Assembly (NCBI GenBank): GCA_031396835.1
Contig: JANNLO010000297.1
Coordinates: 1-15,969 of the forward strand
Reading direction: 5' to 3'
DNA length: 15,969 bases
Source of the DNA: Snowella sp031396835
Lineage (GTDB): Bacteria; Cyanobacteriota; Cyanobacteriia; Cyanobacteriales; Microcystaceae
Shown piece by piece: positions 6,406-14,200 of this stretch. The translations under genes and the position numbers were made by a program. Under the pieces are notes generated by a model that was not told the origin of the DNA, did not search any database, and worked only from the letters and a program-made list of their open reading frames with translations. Each line of letters begins with the position of its first letter. Position 1 is the first letter of the stretch.

Positions 6406-6739
6406 TATTTTTGATAAATTTTCTTCCGTAACGGGGAAGTTTTAAGAGTTGTGATTATTGTAGTTTATGAGTTAGTATCTTCACAGAAAATGTAATATAA
6501 CAATAAGCTCAGTAGTTAGGTCAATTTTTAGCATTATCTGATTAGAAATTATACTTATTGCCGATAGTGAATTGTAGAATCTTATTAAAATGAGTAGCTG
6601 ATTCCAAGAATGGTTCCAAGTCACTGCTAAGATTTTGAAAGATATAAAAAATGTGATCGCCAATTTTTATCACAGATTATCAGAGATATTTTTCAGCCTA
6701 AATTTTCCCTTGTCAACTTAAAATTTTAAAAACTTTCCT
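6406..6739. other. 334-bp gene-free region
   Basis: After the terminator at 6423 there is no plausible gene; plus-strand ATGs open only 1-6 codons. A dyad TGTGAT (6652-6657) and ATCACA (6669-6674), separated by 11 bp, lies about 66 bp before the next gene. The half-sites resemble those of CRP, but the 13-bp gap between TGTGA and TCACA is wrong for CRP, which needs 6. It may be a hairpin or another regulator's site. Confidence 0.5.
6423..6443 (+). terminator. rho-independent terminator after the DUF3593-like gene
   Basis: CTTCC (6423-6427) pairs with GGAAG (6435-6439) around a 7-nt loop and is followed by TTTT. It lies 18 bp after the stop codon. The stem is short but GC-rich compared with its surroundings. 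Confidence 0.55.
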
Positions 6740-7204
6740 ATGACAACTGCAACGCTTTTTGTCCATGCCCCTGATATCAACGCCAGCGATTATTGCGTTA
6801 TCGGCTTATCTACTTGTTTTCTCAAAGAAGACGGAGAATTTCATCAAGTACAAGTCTTAGAACCCATTCCCTCAGCCGCTTTAGAAGCGATTCTTAAAGG
6901 AGTTCCCACCTCATTTAAATTAGCTAGAGCAATTTCTATTGGAGAAATAATTGTTGATGAACAACCCCAGAAATCGACTGATTTTCCAGTAGAAGCTCAA
7001 TTTTGCGACAATTTTATCGAAAGGGCTTTAGCCACAACTCGAACTTATAAAAGTCGGACTCAAGCTCAAGCTCATATTCCATTGGGAACTGTTCGAGAAG
7101 GTTTTAATTATTCATTGGAACGCAAACGCGTACTTAATGCGAGTAATGTTGTCCGTACCGAGGATAATGTTAAACAACATCCCCACACCCATCAAGTTCT
7201 TTAA
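6740..7204 (+). CDS. unrecognised 154-aa protein upstream of the GST-like gene
   Basis: I do not recognise this protein. It is soluble, with no signal peptide or membrane segment. It begins MTTATLFVHAPDINASDYCV, has a compact alpha/beta-looking first half (residues 1-75), and ends with a basic, polar tail rich in H and Q (HPHTHQVL). Two cysteines (C19, C26) lie early, and the segment ERALATTRTYKSRTQAQAH is probably helical. It lies 24 bp before the glutathione S-transferase-like gene on the same strand, so co-transcription is likely, and a stress or detoxification context is a fair but weak guess. The ATG at 6740 is the first in frame; no Shine-Dalgarno is visible. Confidence 0.7.
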   Translation: MTTATLFVHAPDINASDYCVIGLSTCFLKEDGEFHQVQVLEPIPSAALEAILKGVPTSFKLARAISIGEIIVDEQPQKSTDFPVEAQFCDNFIERALATTRTYKSRTQAQAHIPLGTVREGFNYSLERKRVLNASNVVRTEDNVKQHPHTHQVL

Positions 7205-7228
7205 ATTTTTGAGAAATTCGAGGTCATT

Positions 7229-7789
7229 ATGTTAAAACTTTATGGAGCAGCCCAGAGTCGCGCGTCTATTGTCCATTGGTATCTGGAAGAAATCGAAGTT
7301 CCCTATGAATTTGTTTTGCTGGATCTGAAAAATGGCGAACACCGTCAACCAGACTTTCTCAGCATTAATCCAATGGGAAAAGTTCCAGCGATTGTGGATG
7401 AAGATTTTAAGTTATGGGAATCTGGAGCAATCATTCTTTATTTGTCCGAAAAATATGATCCAATTTCGATGAGTTTAGAAGAAAAAAGTTTGATTACACA
7501 ATGGGTAATTTTTGGTAATTCAACTCTTGCTAATGGCTTATTTTTAGAAGCTCAAAGAGAAAAAGAAATGCCCCGCTTACTGATGCCATTAAATAACATT
7601 TTAGAAGAACGGTCTTTCTTAGTTGGCGATCGCTTTACGGTTGCAGATGTGGCTGTTGGTTCTCTTTTGGCTTATGTTCCAATCATGCTAAAACTTAATT
7701 TTGATGAGTATCCTGCTATCAGTAGTTATGTCCAAACATTAACCGAGCGTCCCGCTTTTCAGAAAACAATTAGCAAACGACCAACTTAA
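7229..7789 (+). CDS. glutathione S-transferase family protein
   Basis: The 186-residue protein has the two-domain GST fold. The thioredoxin-like N-terminal domain (1-76) carries S10-R11 near the first helix, where the catalytic Ser or Tyr usually sits, the cis-proline loop KVPAI (P53), and the ESGAI glutathione-binding motif (64-68). The helical C-terminal domain has the N-capping box LVGDRFTVADVAVG (131-144). It probably conjugates or reduces electrophiles with glutathione in the cytoplasm; the substrate is unknown. GAGG lies 5 nt before the ATG at 7229, the clearest ribosome site in this part of the window. It is somewhat shorter than the usual GST length of about 200 residues. The unrecognised 154-aa gene precedes it. 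Confidence 0.85.
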   Translation: MLKLYGAAQSRASIVHWYLEEIEVPYEFVLLDLKNGEHRQPDFLSINPMGKVPAIVDEDFKLWESGAIILYLSEKYDPISMSLEEKSLITQWVIFGNSTLANGLFLEAQREKEMPRLLMPLNNILEERSFLVGDRFTVADVAVGSLLAYVPIMLKLNFDEYPAISSYVQTLTERPAFQKTISKRPT

Positions 7790-7791
7790 GT

Positions 7792-7840
7792 TTTGATGAC
7801 ATTAGTTTGAACTCGGCGATTTTAAAGTAATGTTATCAAA
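7792..7840. repeat. long stem-loop downstream of the GST-like gene
   Basis: TTTGATGACATTA (7792-7804) and TAATGTTATCAAA (7828-7840) are complementary at 12 of 13 positions, with a 23-nt loop. It begins 3 bp after the GST stop. No T-run follows on the plus strand, so it is more likely an mRNA 3' stabilising hairpin or small repeat than a standard terminator. The rest of the gap to 8038 holds no ORF worth calling. Confidence 0.5.
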
Positions 7841-8038
7841 GTATTAGATTAGTTAGCTTCTGAAACTTTATTAACTATCATCAGTCTTGTTTTTTGCCTA
7901 GCGATTAAACTTATTTTTAAATCCTTGTCATACTAAATAATGCTGAAGTTATTTTTTGTGCAAACTAATGTTAATATTCCTTGAAGTATGAACAATTAGT
8001 TATTAAATTACACGAAAAAACTTGACTCAAACTTTTCC

Positions 8039-8956
8039 ATGAAAACGCCCGTTGTTTTAATAATCTTTCGCCGCCCCGATAAAACTCTGAAAGTATTTGA
8101 GAAAATTCGTCAAGTTAAACCTTCTAAGTTATTTGTTATATCTGATGCTCCTCGCCCAGATCGACCAGATGAATATGAAAAATGTGAAAAATCTCGTGCA
8201 ATTATCGACACCGTTGATTGGGATTGTGAAATATTTAAAAATTATTCTGACACTAACTTAGGTTCATTTCGGCGTATTCCCACAGGATTAGATTGGGTTT
8301 TCACTCATGTAGAAGATGCCATTATTTTAGAAGACGACTGTTTACCTGATCTTTCTTTCTTTAGATTTTGTGAAGAATTATTAGATTACTATCGAGATGA
8401 TCAAAGAATTATGGCAATCTCTGGCGATAATTTTCAACTTGGAAATCAAAGAACCAATGATAGTTATTACTTTTCTCGATATACTCATTCCTGGGGTTGG
8501 GCAACGTGGAAAAGAGCGTGGAAATATGCTGATATGGAAATGAATAATTGGCCAGAAATTAGAGATCAGAAATTACTAAAAGTAATCCTAGAAAATGACA
8601 GAGATGCTAAATATTGGGAATCAGTTTTACAAGCTACCTATGAATCCAAAATTAAAGCCTGGGATTATCGATGGACTTTGGCAACTTGGCTTCAGAACGG
8701 TTTAACTATTTTACCTAATGTGAATTTAATTAGTAATATTGGGTTTGGTGAAGGTGCAACTCATACTGTTAGTACAAAAAATCCTTGGATTAATTTACCA
8801 ACTCAATCTATGAGCTTTCCTTTGCAACATCCTCAATTTGTTATTAGAGATAGTATTGCTGATGCTTTTAGTCAAAATAGTGTTTTTAATCCTAATCTTA
8901 AATTCCGAATAGATCGTAAAATAAAGAGTATTTTCAAAAATCATAAATTCCAATAA
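8039..8956 (+). CDS. glycosyltransferase, GT-A (family-2-like, HlpA-type)
   Basis: The 305-residue protein starts with the first strand of a nucleotide-sugar fold (MKTPVVLIIFRRPDKTLKVF) and carries LFVISDAPRP (31-40) and the acidic metal and donor motif ILEDDCLPD (96-104). SWGWATWKRAW (151-161) is typical of a cyanobacterial group often labelled hemolytic protein HlpA-like or GT2. It probably adds one sugar to a surface polysaccharide; donor and acceptor are unknown. No membrane segment is seen, so it probably works at the cytoplasmic face. The reading frame is AT-rich and has no HIP1 site. A methyltransferase and a GT4 enzyme follow on the same strand. Confidence 0.8.
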   Translation: MKTPVVLIIFRRPDKTLKVFEKIRQVKPSKLFVISDAPRPDRPDEYEKCEKSRAIIDTVDWDCEIFKNYSDTNLGSFRRIPTGLDWVFTHVEDAIILEDDCLPDLSFFRFCEELLDYYRDDQRIMAISGDNFQLGNQRTNDSYYFSRYTHSWGWATWKRAWKYADMEMNNWPEIRDQKLLKVILENDRDAKYWESVLQATYESKIKAWDYRWTLATWLQNGLTILPNVNLISNIGFGEGATHTVSTKNPWINLPTQSMSFPLQHPQFVIRDSIADAFSQNSVFNPNLKFRIDRKIKSIFKNHKFQ

Positions 8957-9054
8957 ATGTGTTAATTTTATTAAAAAATATCTAGATTAATGAGAAAAAG
9001 TCATTTGTAATATAATTTATATGATTTGATTTTTATAGGTGAATTAACTAATTT

Positions 9055-9879
9055 ATGAAGTTACTTAATATTGGTTGTGGTAGTGTTTTTCATCCTGATT
9101 GGATTAATCTCGATAAACTTCCTCTTGCGGCAGAAGTTCAGGCTTATGATATTTTTGATCCTCTTCCTTTTTTAAAGCAAGAAATTGATGTTTGTTATAG
9201 TTCTCATGTTTTAGAACATTTATCTATTGAGAAAGCTAAATCTTTTTTAACAGATTGCGATCGCGTTTTGAAGCCTGGAGGAATTATTAGAATAGTAGTT
9301 CCCGACTTAGAAATGATTGCTAAAATCTATTTACAATGTTTAGAAGAAATCACTTCAGGAAATACATTAATAGAAAGCAATTATGATTGGATGATGTTGG
9401 AATTATATGATCAATCTATCCGACGTTATCCAGGTGGAGAAATGGGCAAATTTCTGCTTCAATCTCAATTATTAAATCAAGAATTTATTCTTTCTCGTAT
9501 TGGACAAGAAGCTAAAAATTATTGGGAAAATACTGCAACAGAAAGATCTTTTCAAGAGAAATTAAAAAATAAAAATATAGACCAACTTTTTCAAAAAATT
9601 AGAATCAAAATAGCTGAAATTTGTGTAGGAATTATTGCGGGTAAGGAAGCTAAAATTGCATTTCAAGAAGGAATATTTCAGCGATCTGGGGAACTTCATT
9701 GTTGGATGTATGATCGTTTTTCTTTAGAGCGTCTATTAAAACAAGTTGGGTTTGTTAATGTTCGCTGTTGTCAAGCAGATGAAAGTCAAATTCCAAACTT
9801 TAATAGTTATCAATTAGACACAATTAACCATGCTGTGCGTAAGCCAGATTCTTTATTTATGGAAGGAATAAAACGTTGA
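9055..9879 (+). CDS. SAM-dependent methyltransferase (class I)
   Basis: The 274-residue protein has a Rossmann methyltransferase core. Motif I is LNIGCGS (4-10), an acidic residue D20 follows strand 2, SSHVLEHL (49-56) is the post-motif signature of Methyltransf_11-type enzymes, and VLKPGGIIRIVVPD (71-84) is strand 5. After residue 90 there is a longer variable region, including a DWMMLELYDQ helix, probably for the acceptor. Between two glycosyltransferases, a role methylating a sugar or glycan intermediate is the best inference. It overlaps the next gene by 4 bp. Confidence 0.82.
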   Translation: MKLLNIGCGSVFHPDWINLDKLPLAAEVQAYDIFDPLPFLKQEIDVCYSSHVLEHLSIEKAKSFLTDCDRVLKPGGIIRIVVPDLEMIAKIYLQCLEEITSGNTLIESNYDWMMLELYDQSIRRYPGGEMGKFLLQSQLLNQEFILSRIGQEAKNYWENTATERSFQEKLKNKNIDQLFQKIRIKIAEICVGIIAGKEAKIAFQEGIFQRSGELHCWMYDRFSLERLLKQVGFVNVRCCQADESQIPNFNSYQLDTINHAVRKPDSLFMEGIKR

Positions 9880-11123
9880 AAGTTGTACTTTTGAGCAATG
9901 ATGATTTGAAATGGGGTGCTGGAAGAGCGGCTTATCGATTGCATCAAGGATTGCGAAAACTTGAGGTTGATTCCCATTTATTAGTACAAACTAAATTAAG
10001 TGAAGACGAGACAGTTATTGCACCCAAAACGGCGATCGCCAAAAGTTTAGCAAAAATAAGACCAACGTTAAATTCCTTACCACTTAAACTTTATCCCCAA
10101 TTCAATCAAGGCGTTTATTCAACTCAGTGGATACCCGATCGCTTAGTAAGTCAAGTAGAACAATTTTCACCAGATATTATTAATTTACATGACATTACTT
10201 TGGGTTATATTCAAATTGAAACTTTAGCTAAATTTAAACAGCCGTTGGTTTGGACGCTCCATGATATGTGGGCTTTTACGGGCGGTTGTCATTATAGTGA
10301 TGGTTGCGATCGCTATCAAAAATCCTGTGGTGCTTGTCCTCAATTAAAAAGTAATCGAGATTGGGATTTATCCAGATGGGTGTGGCAACGAAAAGCTAAA
10401 GCCTGGAAAAATCTTAACCTAACTATTGTGGCCCTGAGTCAGTGGATGGCAGATTGTGCAAAAAAAAGTGAGCTTTTTCAGGATCTTCCTCTTGAAATTA
10501 TCGCCAATGGTTTAGATTTAAAAAAATTTAAGCCAATAGATAAAAAATTAGCGAAGGATTTATTGGGATTACCCCAGGATAAACAAATTATTCTTTTTGG
10601 AGCAATGAATGCCACCAGCGATCGCCGCAAAGGATTTCAATTACTCTATCCCGCCCTCAAATTGCTGAACCAAGAACAATGGCAAGATAAAATTCAATTA
10701 CTCATTTTTGGTGCATCTCAACCCCAAAATCCGCCTAAGTTTAATTTTCCAACTGAATATTTAGGGAAATTAAATGACGATATTGCCTTATCCTTGGTTT
10801 ATTCGGCAGCAGACGTTTTTATTGCTCCGTCTCAGGAGGATAATCTTCCCAATACAGTCCTAGAATCCCTCGCGTGTGGAACAACCTGTGTCGCCTTTAA
10901 AATTGGTGGAATGCCCGATTTAATCGAACATCAAAACAACGGATATTTAGCACAACCCTTTGAAATTGAAGATTTAGTTCGTGGTATTGAATGGATATTA
11001 GAAAATAGTGAACGTTCTGGTCAATTAGGCGATCGCGCCCGAAAAAAAGTAGAAACAGAATTTAATCAAACAATTCAAACTCAACATTATTTATCTTTAT
11101 TTAACAGAATTACTAATCTTTAA
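9876..11123 (+). CDS. GT4-family glycosyltransferase
   Basis: The 415-residue GT-B enzyme begins MKVVLLSNDDLKWGAGRAAY, where GAGRAAYRL is the donor-side glycine loop of this subgroup. LHDMWAFTGGCHY (129-140) with C138, C144, C151 and C154 forms a four-cysteine patch seen in related polysaccharide transferases and may bind a metal. The C-terminal domain has FIAPSQEDNLPNTVLESLACG with E321 and E330. The start is TTG at 9876, whose last two bases are inside the TGA of the methyltransferase (TTGA overlap), implying translational coupling. No closer ATG fits the conserved beginning. HIP1 sites at 10032, 10306, 10618 and 11029 show that this gene, unlike its neighbours, carries the host signature. 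Confidence 0.85.
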   Translation: MKVVLLSNDDLKWGAGRAAYRLHQGLRKLEVDSHLLVQTKLSEDETVIAPKTAIAKSLAKIRPTLNSLPLKLYPQFNQGVYSTQWIPDRLVSQVEQFSPDIINLHDITLGYIQIETLAKFKQPLVWTLHDMWAFTGGCHYSDGCDRYQKSCGACPQLKSNRDWDLSRWVWQRKAKAWKNLNLTIVALSQWMADCAKKSELFQDLPLEIIANGLDLKKFKPIDKKLAKDLLGLPQDKQIILFGAMNATSDRRKGFQLLYPALKLLNQEQWQDKIQLLIFGASQPQNPPKFNFPTEYLGKLNDDIALSLVYSAADVFIAPSQEDNLPNTVLESLACGTTCVAFKIGGMPDLIEHQNNGYLAQPFEIEDLVRGIEWILENSERSGQLGDRARKKVETEFNQTIQTQHYLSLFNRITNL

Positions 11124-11152
11124 ATCTTTTTATTTATTATGTTTAATTCACA

Positions 11153-11178
11153 AGTTTGATAATCTCTTAAACTCTTTT
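11153..11178 (+). terminator. weak hairpin between convergent genes
   Basis: AGTTT (11153-11157) pairs with AAACT (11169-11173), followed by CTTTTAT. It lies 30 bp after the GT4 stop and touches the stop codon (11177) of the convergent membrane gene. The 5-bp AT-rich stem makes it weak. Confidence 0.3.
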
Positions 11179-12349
11179 ATACGATATTTGAGGCAGAGTT
11201 TCTCAACCGCAAAAATTCATCCCGTTCAGGCATCGATATTATGGTAATCATAAATATAATAAGGGCACTGCTATAGACAGCGTGTAAAAATAAACCAAAA
11301 ATTAATATAGGCAAAAGATATTTTAGATTTTGAGGAAAATAAAGGCGTTTTAAAATAAGGGCAAATGCGAATAAATAAAATGTAGTAAATAAGATACCTC
11401 GAACAAAAATAAAATCAAAGAGACTATTATGAGGAGGCACTTTAGTAGGAAAGAAATCTTTAGGGTTTGTATCTTCTTTTTCTGGCTTAATAGATGAAAT
11501 CCCAAACCACATGATTTTTGAGTTCTTTTGCACTAATTCAAAAAATTCTTTGTTTGCATTAAATCGATACCAATTACTGTCATCTTCGAGAGCGACAAAA
11601 CGGTTAGGATCATTTCGTAAAAGCCCGAGACTTATAGGTGACTTGATTCTTTCAACGTAAGCAATACTATAAAAAAGAAGACCTAAATTTAAACATAAAA
11701 ATAATGCAATAATTTTAATAATGCCAACTTTTCTATAGAATCTTTGAAAGATAAAAGGTGCAAATTTCTCTAATAAGGAGAATCCAAAAAAGACTAGTAA
11801 TGCAAGTAAATAATTACGGCTCCATAATAAAACAACACAACTCAAACAAGCGATGATTCCTAATATGAATTTATTCTTATAACAAAACAGGAATAACAAT
11901 AGTGCAAGTAAGCCAGAAAAATTTGGATCGGGATTATTAAGAAGAATAGTATTGTTATCTACAGAATATCTGGTAAATATAATATGGTAAATAGTTGAAA
12001 GTAAACCTAGATAATATATTATTGTTACGAAAGTTCTATTAATTGATATTAAGCCTTTATATTTAAATAAAAGAATAATAATAGTAATGGCATCTGCAAA
12101 ACGATTAAAGGTAAATTCAGGGATAATATTAGTAAGAATAATACCAATGCTTAGAAAAATATCTGCTAAGTTAAATGTGATTTTTTCGTATATGATTTCT
12201 AATACAAAAACGATAATAACGATAGGAATAAATAGTTTTGCGTAAGGAATCGTTCCATAAGGAATAATAAATAGTGAGGCAAAAGAATAGGTTAATAAAA
12301 CATAGTTTAAAAAAGTGGCTCTTGAAGGAGAAGAAAACGCTGTATTCAT
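11177..12349 (-). CDS. O-antigen ligase / polysaccharide polymerase-like membrane protein
   Basis: The 390-residue protein is mostly hydrophobic, with about ten predicted helices. A long periplasmic-type loop (about 233-310) contains the conserved NRFVALEDDSNWYRFNANKE region and ends with PPHNS, where the H307-N308 pair is typical of Wzy/WaaL ligases and polymerases. SRN at 177-179 is another family mark. It is likely to join or polymerise a lipid-linked glycan on the outer side of the plasma membrane. It is transcribed against the adjoining transferases and has its own ATG. The coding sequence is very AT-rich and lacks HIP1. The exact activity, ligase or polymerase, cannot be decided from sequence. 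Confidence 0.8.
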   Translation of the reverse strand: MNTAFSSPSRATFLNYVLLTYSFASLFIIPYGTIPYAKLFIPIVIIVFVLEIIYEKITFNLADIFLSIGIILTNIIPEFTFNRFADAITIIILLFKYKGLISINRTFVTIIYYLGLLSTIYHIIFTRYSVDNNTILLNNPDPNFSGLLALLLFLFCYKNKFILGIIACLSCVVLLWSRNYLLALLVFFGFSLLEKFAPFIFQRFYRKVGIIKIIALFLCLNLGLLFYSIAYVERIKSPISLGLLRNDPNRFVALEDDSNWYRFNANKEFFELVQKNSKIMWFGISSIKPEKEDTNPKDFFPTKVPPHNSLFDFIFVRGILFTTFYLFAFALILKRLYFPQNLKYLLPILIFGLFLHAVYSSALIIFMITIISMPERDEFLRLRNSASNIV

Positions 12350-12681
12350 GGTTTTGCGGGTGCTGATTTAGATGTAAGTAAGTAATATGTATTCTATTAT
12401 TAAGTTAAGTTCAATTATTATTTTTACCTTTGAAACAATTCCTAAAAAAGAAGATACGGTTTTTCTAACTTTAATTTCTGTACTATTATTTTACGTTTCT
12501 ATTGTTGTAATTCTTACTGGTCATGATAACAATATATTATATAAAATTCCTTATTAATTTAATAAATTATGTTTAAAGATGAAGAATTTTCTCTCTTTAA
12601 TTTTTTAGATTTATCTATTTTTTAGTTCACTCAAAAACTTAAATCCAACCCTTCATAAACAAGTCACTTTATTATTAATTT
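12350..12681. other. 332-bp AT-rich region
   Basis: Apart from the 56-codon frame at 12387-12557, nothing clear is present. After 12558 it is very AT-rich, with short homopolymer runs and in-frame stops, and there is no T-run hairpin for the dipeptidase transcript that I would call. No HIP1 site is present. Confidence 0.5.
12387..12557 (+). CDS. possible 56-aa single-span membrane protein or gene remnant
   Basis: A 56-codon frame (ATG at 12387, TAA at 12555-12557) runs through the gap between the polymerase-like gene and the dipeptidase. Residues 25-44 (VFLTLISVLLFYVSIVVILT) form a convincing membrane helix, preceded by the charged TIPKKEDT stretch. No Shine-Dalgarno is seen. Reading from the TTG at 12430 instead gives KQFLKK, which joins EDTVFLTL only if one base of the A-run at 12446-12451 is removed. 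So this may be the N-terminus of a decayed membrane gene with a frameshift in that run. No family is recognised. Confidence 0.3.
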   Translation: MYSIIKLSSIIIFTFETIPKKEDTVFLTLISVLLFYVSIVVILTGHDNNILYKIPY

Positions 12682-13386
12682 TCAAACCCTACCATAACAA
12701 GCAATAACAGGATTTTGAGGATGACGTTGATTGTATAACCAAGCCCAAAGCTGATCGCCTAGAGAAAAATGCCACCATTCCCCTGGATGTCTTAAAAAAC
12801 CAGCCGATTCCATCACTTCATTCAACAAAACTCGATGCTGATGAAATAATTTTTCCCTGGGATCAGAACTATTAATATAAAAATTAGGTTGAGAACGCTC
12901 TGATAAATCATCAATTTCTCCTCCCATATTAACAGTATTTCCAGTTATATCAACTAACGTAATATCCACAGCCGCACCAGTACTGTGAGGTGGTGGAGTT
13001 GCTGGATCATAGCTCGGAATTGCCCAAATTTGATAAACTTTTTCTAATAATTGTTGATGTTTTTCTGGGGATAAATCTACTTTTTTTAAATTCTCTTGTT
13101 GAAGAATTAAATCAAATGTATAATCCACCATAAATTGTTGAACTTCGACGGGACGATAGGCATCAAAAATTTGAATTTTCCAACCCAGACAAGATTTTTC
13201 TAACTTTTCTTGAGCATTTGCAAGTGCATCAATTACTTTTTTTCGTAAACAATAAGGAGATTTTCCTTGATAATTCGCGCCTAATTGTTGATAGGGAGGA
13301 GGATCAATCAACACAATATTAGATAGATTAATGGGTAATAATGGCTCGTTGCAATCTTTAATAAGAATTTGTTGATAGGGTTTCAT
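12682..13386 (-). CDS. VanX-type D-alanyl-D-alanine dipeptidase
   Basis: The 234-residue M15-family zinc peptidase hydrolyses the D-Ala-D-Ala dipeptide. PPHSTGAAVDITL gives the zinc ligands H134 and D141, and GEWWHFSLGD gives the general base E203 and third ligand H206. IFDAYRP has the conserved R78 that stabilises the transition state. The chosen ATG at 13386 gives the normal N-terminus (KPYQQILIKDCNEPL); the frame stays open to 13527 and would add a 47-residue hydrophobic stretch, but this overlaps the divergent promoter region and is not typical of the family. A weak A-rich ribosome site precedes 13386. No vanA/vanH-like genes are in view, so a role in peptidoglycan recycling or dipeptide use is more likely than drug resistance. 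Confidence 0.87.
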   Translation of the reverse strand: MKPYQQILIKDCNEPLLPINLSNIVLIDPPPYQQLGANYQGKSPYCLRKKVIDALANAQEKLEKSCLGWKIQIFDAYRPVEVQQFMVDYTFDLILQQENLKKVDLSPEKHQQLLEKVYQIWAIPSYDPATPPPHSTGAAVDITLVDITGNTVNMGGEIDDLSERSQPNFYINSSDPREKLFHQHRVLLNEVMESAGFLRHPGEWWHFSLGDQLWAWLYNQRHPQNPVIACYGRV

Positions 13387-13433
13387 GATAATCTTTTTAA
13401 AAATCAAAGATATATTATCTGCAATATTAAGTA

Positions 13434-13455
13434 AGGACAGTATATGAATTGTCCT
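13434..13455. promoter_or_regulatory. dyad in the divergent intergenic region
   Basis: AGGACA (13434-13439) and TGTCCT (13450-13455) form a perfect 6-bp dyad with a 10-bp centre. It lies about 48 bp from the dipeptidase start and about 76 bp from the META-protein start. A shared operator or a small hairpin are both possible. Confidence 0.3.
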
Positions 13456-13530
13456 AATCTTATTTTTTAGATTGTACATAATATAAGAAAATAAAAATAA
13501 TACAGTAAAACTTAGCAAAAAAATCAACTA

Positions 13531-14055
13531 ATGTTCAATATGAATTTTTCAAAAAAAATAATTGCAAATATTAGTATTTTAATCATAGGCACAGGAATCG
13601 GTTTCAGCAGTTTGACAACGGGGAACGCGATCGCTCAAATATCCCAACCTGTTAATCAAAATAGCCCAGAAACAACCCAAAATCTTTCATCTCTCAAAAA
13701 TACTTCCTGGCAACTCATCACCTGGGGAGAATCTCAACCATTAGCCGAAAAACCGATTACCCTTAGTTTTAAAGATAATAATCAATTGGCTGGTTCATCT
13801 GGTTGTAACCGTTATATGGGAACGTTTGAGGCTAAAAACAATAAATTTTCACTAAAATCTCCCTTGGGTTCCACCATGATGGCTTGTCCTGAAGATTTGA
13901 TGAAACAAGAACAACAATTTTTAAAGGCGTTAACTGCGGCTAAAAGTTATAAAATTAACGCCCAAGGAGAATTGGAAATTCAATATGGTGACGGTCAGCA
14001 AAACAACGTATTAAAATTTTCTCCAGCAAAAACAAGTAAGACCAAATACAACTAG
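13531..14055 (+). CDS. exported META/HslJ-domain protein
   Basis: The 174-residue protein has a signal peptide: a basic start, hydrophobic residues 10-28, and a probable cleavage after AIA (33-35). It is followed by a linker rich in Q, N, P and T (36-54). Residues 55-168 form a META domain like E. coli HslJ: TSWQL, then GSSGCNRYMGTFE (88-100), then TMMACPEDLMKQEQQFLKAL. C92 and C119 are the two family cysteines. HslJ is linked to heat and novobiocin stress in E. coli; the cyanobacterial role is unknown, and I infer an envelope stress function. An ATG at 13540 is an equally possible start; no Shine-Dalgarno decides. It is divergent from the dipeptidase, with 144 bp between them. Confidence 0.82.
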   Translation: MFNMNFSKKIIANISILIIGTGIGFSSLTTGNAIAQISQPVNQNSPETTQNLSSLKNTSWQLITWGESQPLAEKPITLSFKDNNQLAGSSGCNRYMGTFEAKNNKFSLKSPLGSTMMACPEDLMKQEQQFLKALTAAKSYKINAQGELEIQYGDGQQNNVLKFSPAKTSKTKYN

Positions 14056-14200
14056 AAAACTTATTTATGTCGATAATTGTATTGTTCTCTGTACAAAATT
14101 TGGTTAGCGATAATTTTGCTAGAAGTTATTAAATAACGGCAACAAAAATCAAAGATTAATTAACAATAATTTTGCAGATTTTTCTTGGAAATGATGCCCA

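Noticed and set aside
6481..6663. 60-codon minus-strand frame in the gap before the 154-aa gene
   Set aside because: AT-rich, hydrophobic by base composition only, with no ribosome site or recognisable family.
13387..13527. 47-residue N-terminal extension of the dipeptidase
   Set aside because: Not typical of VanX enzymes, covers the divergent promoter region and its dyad, and the ATG at 13386 gives the family N-terminus.
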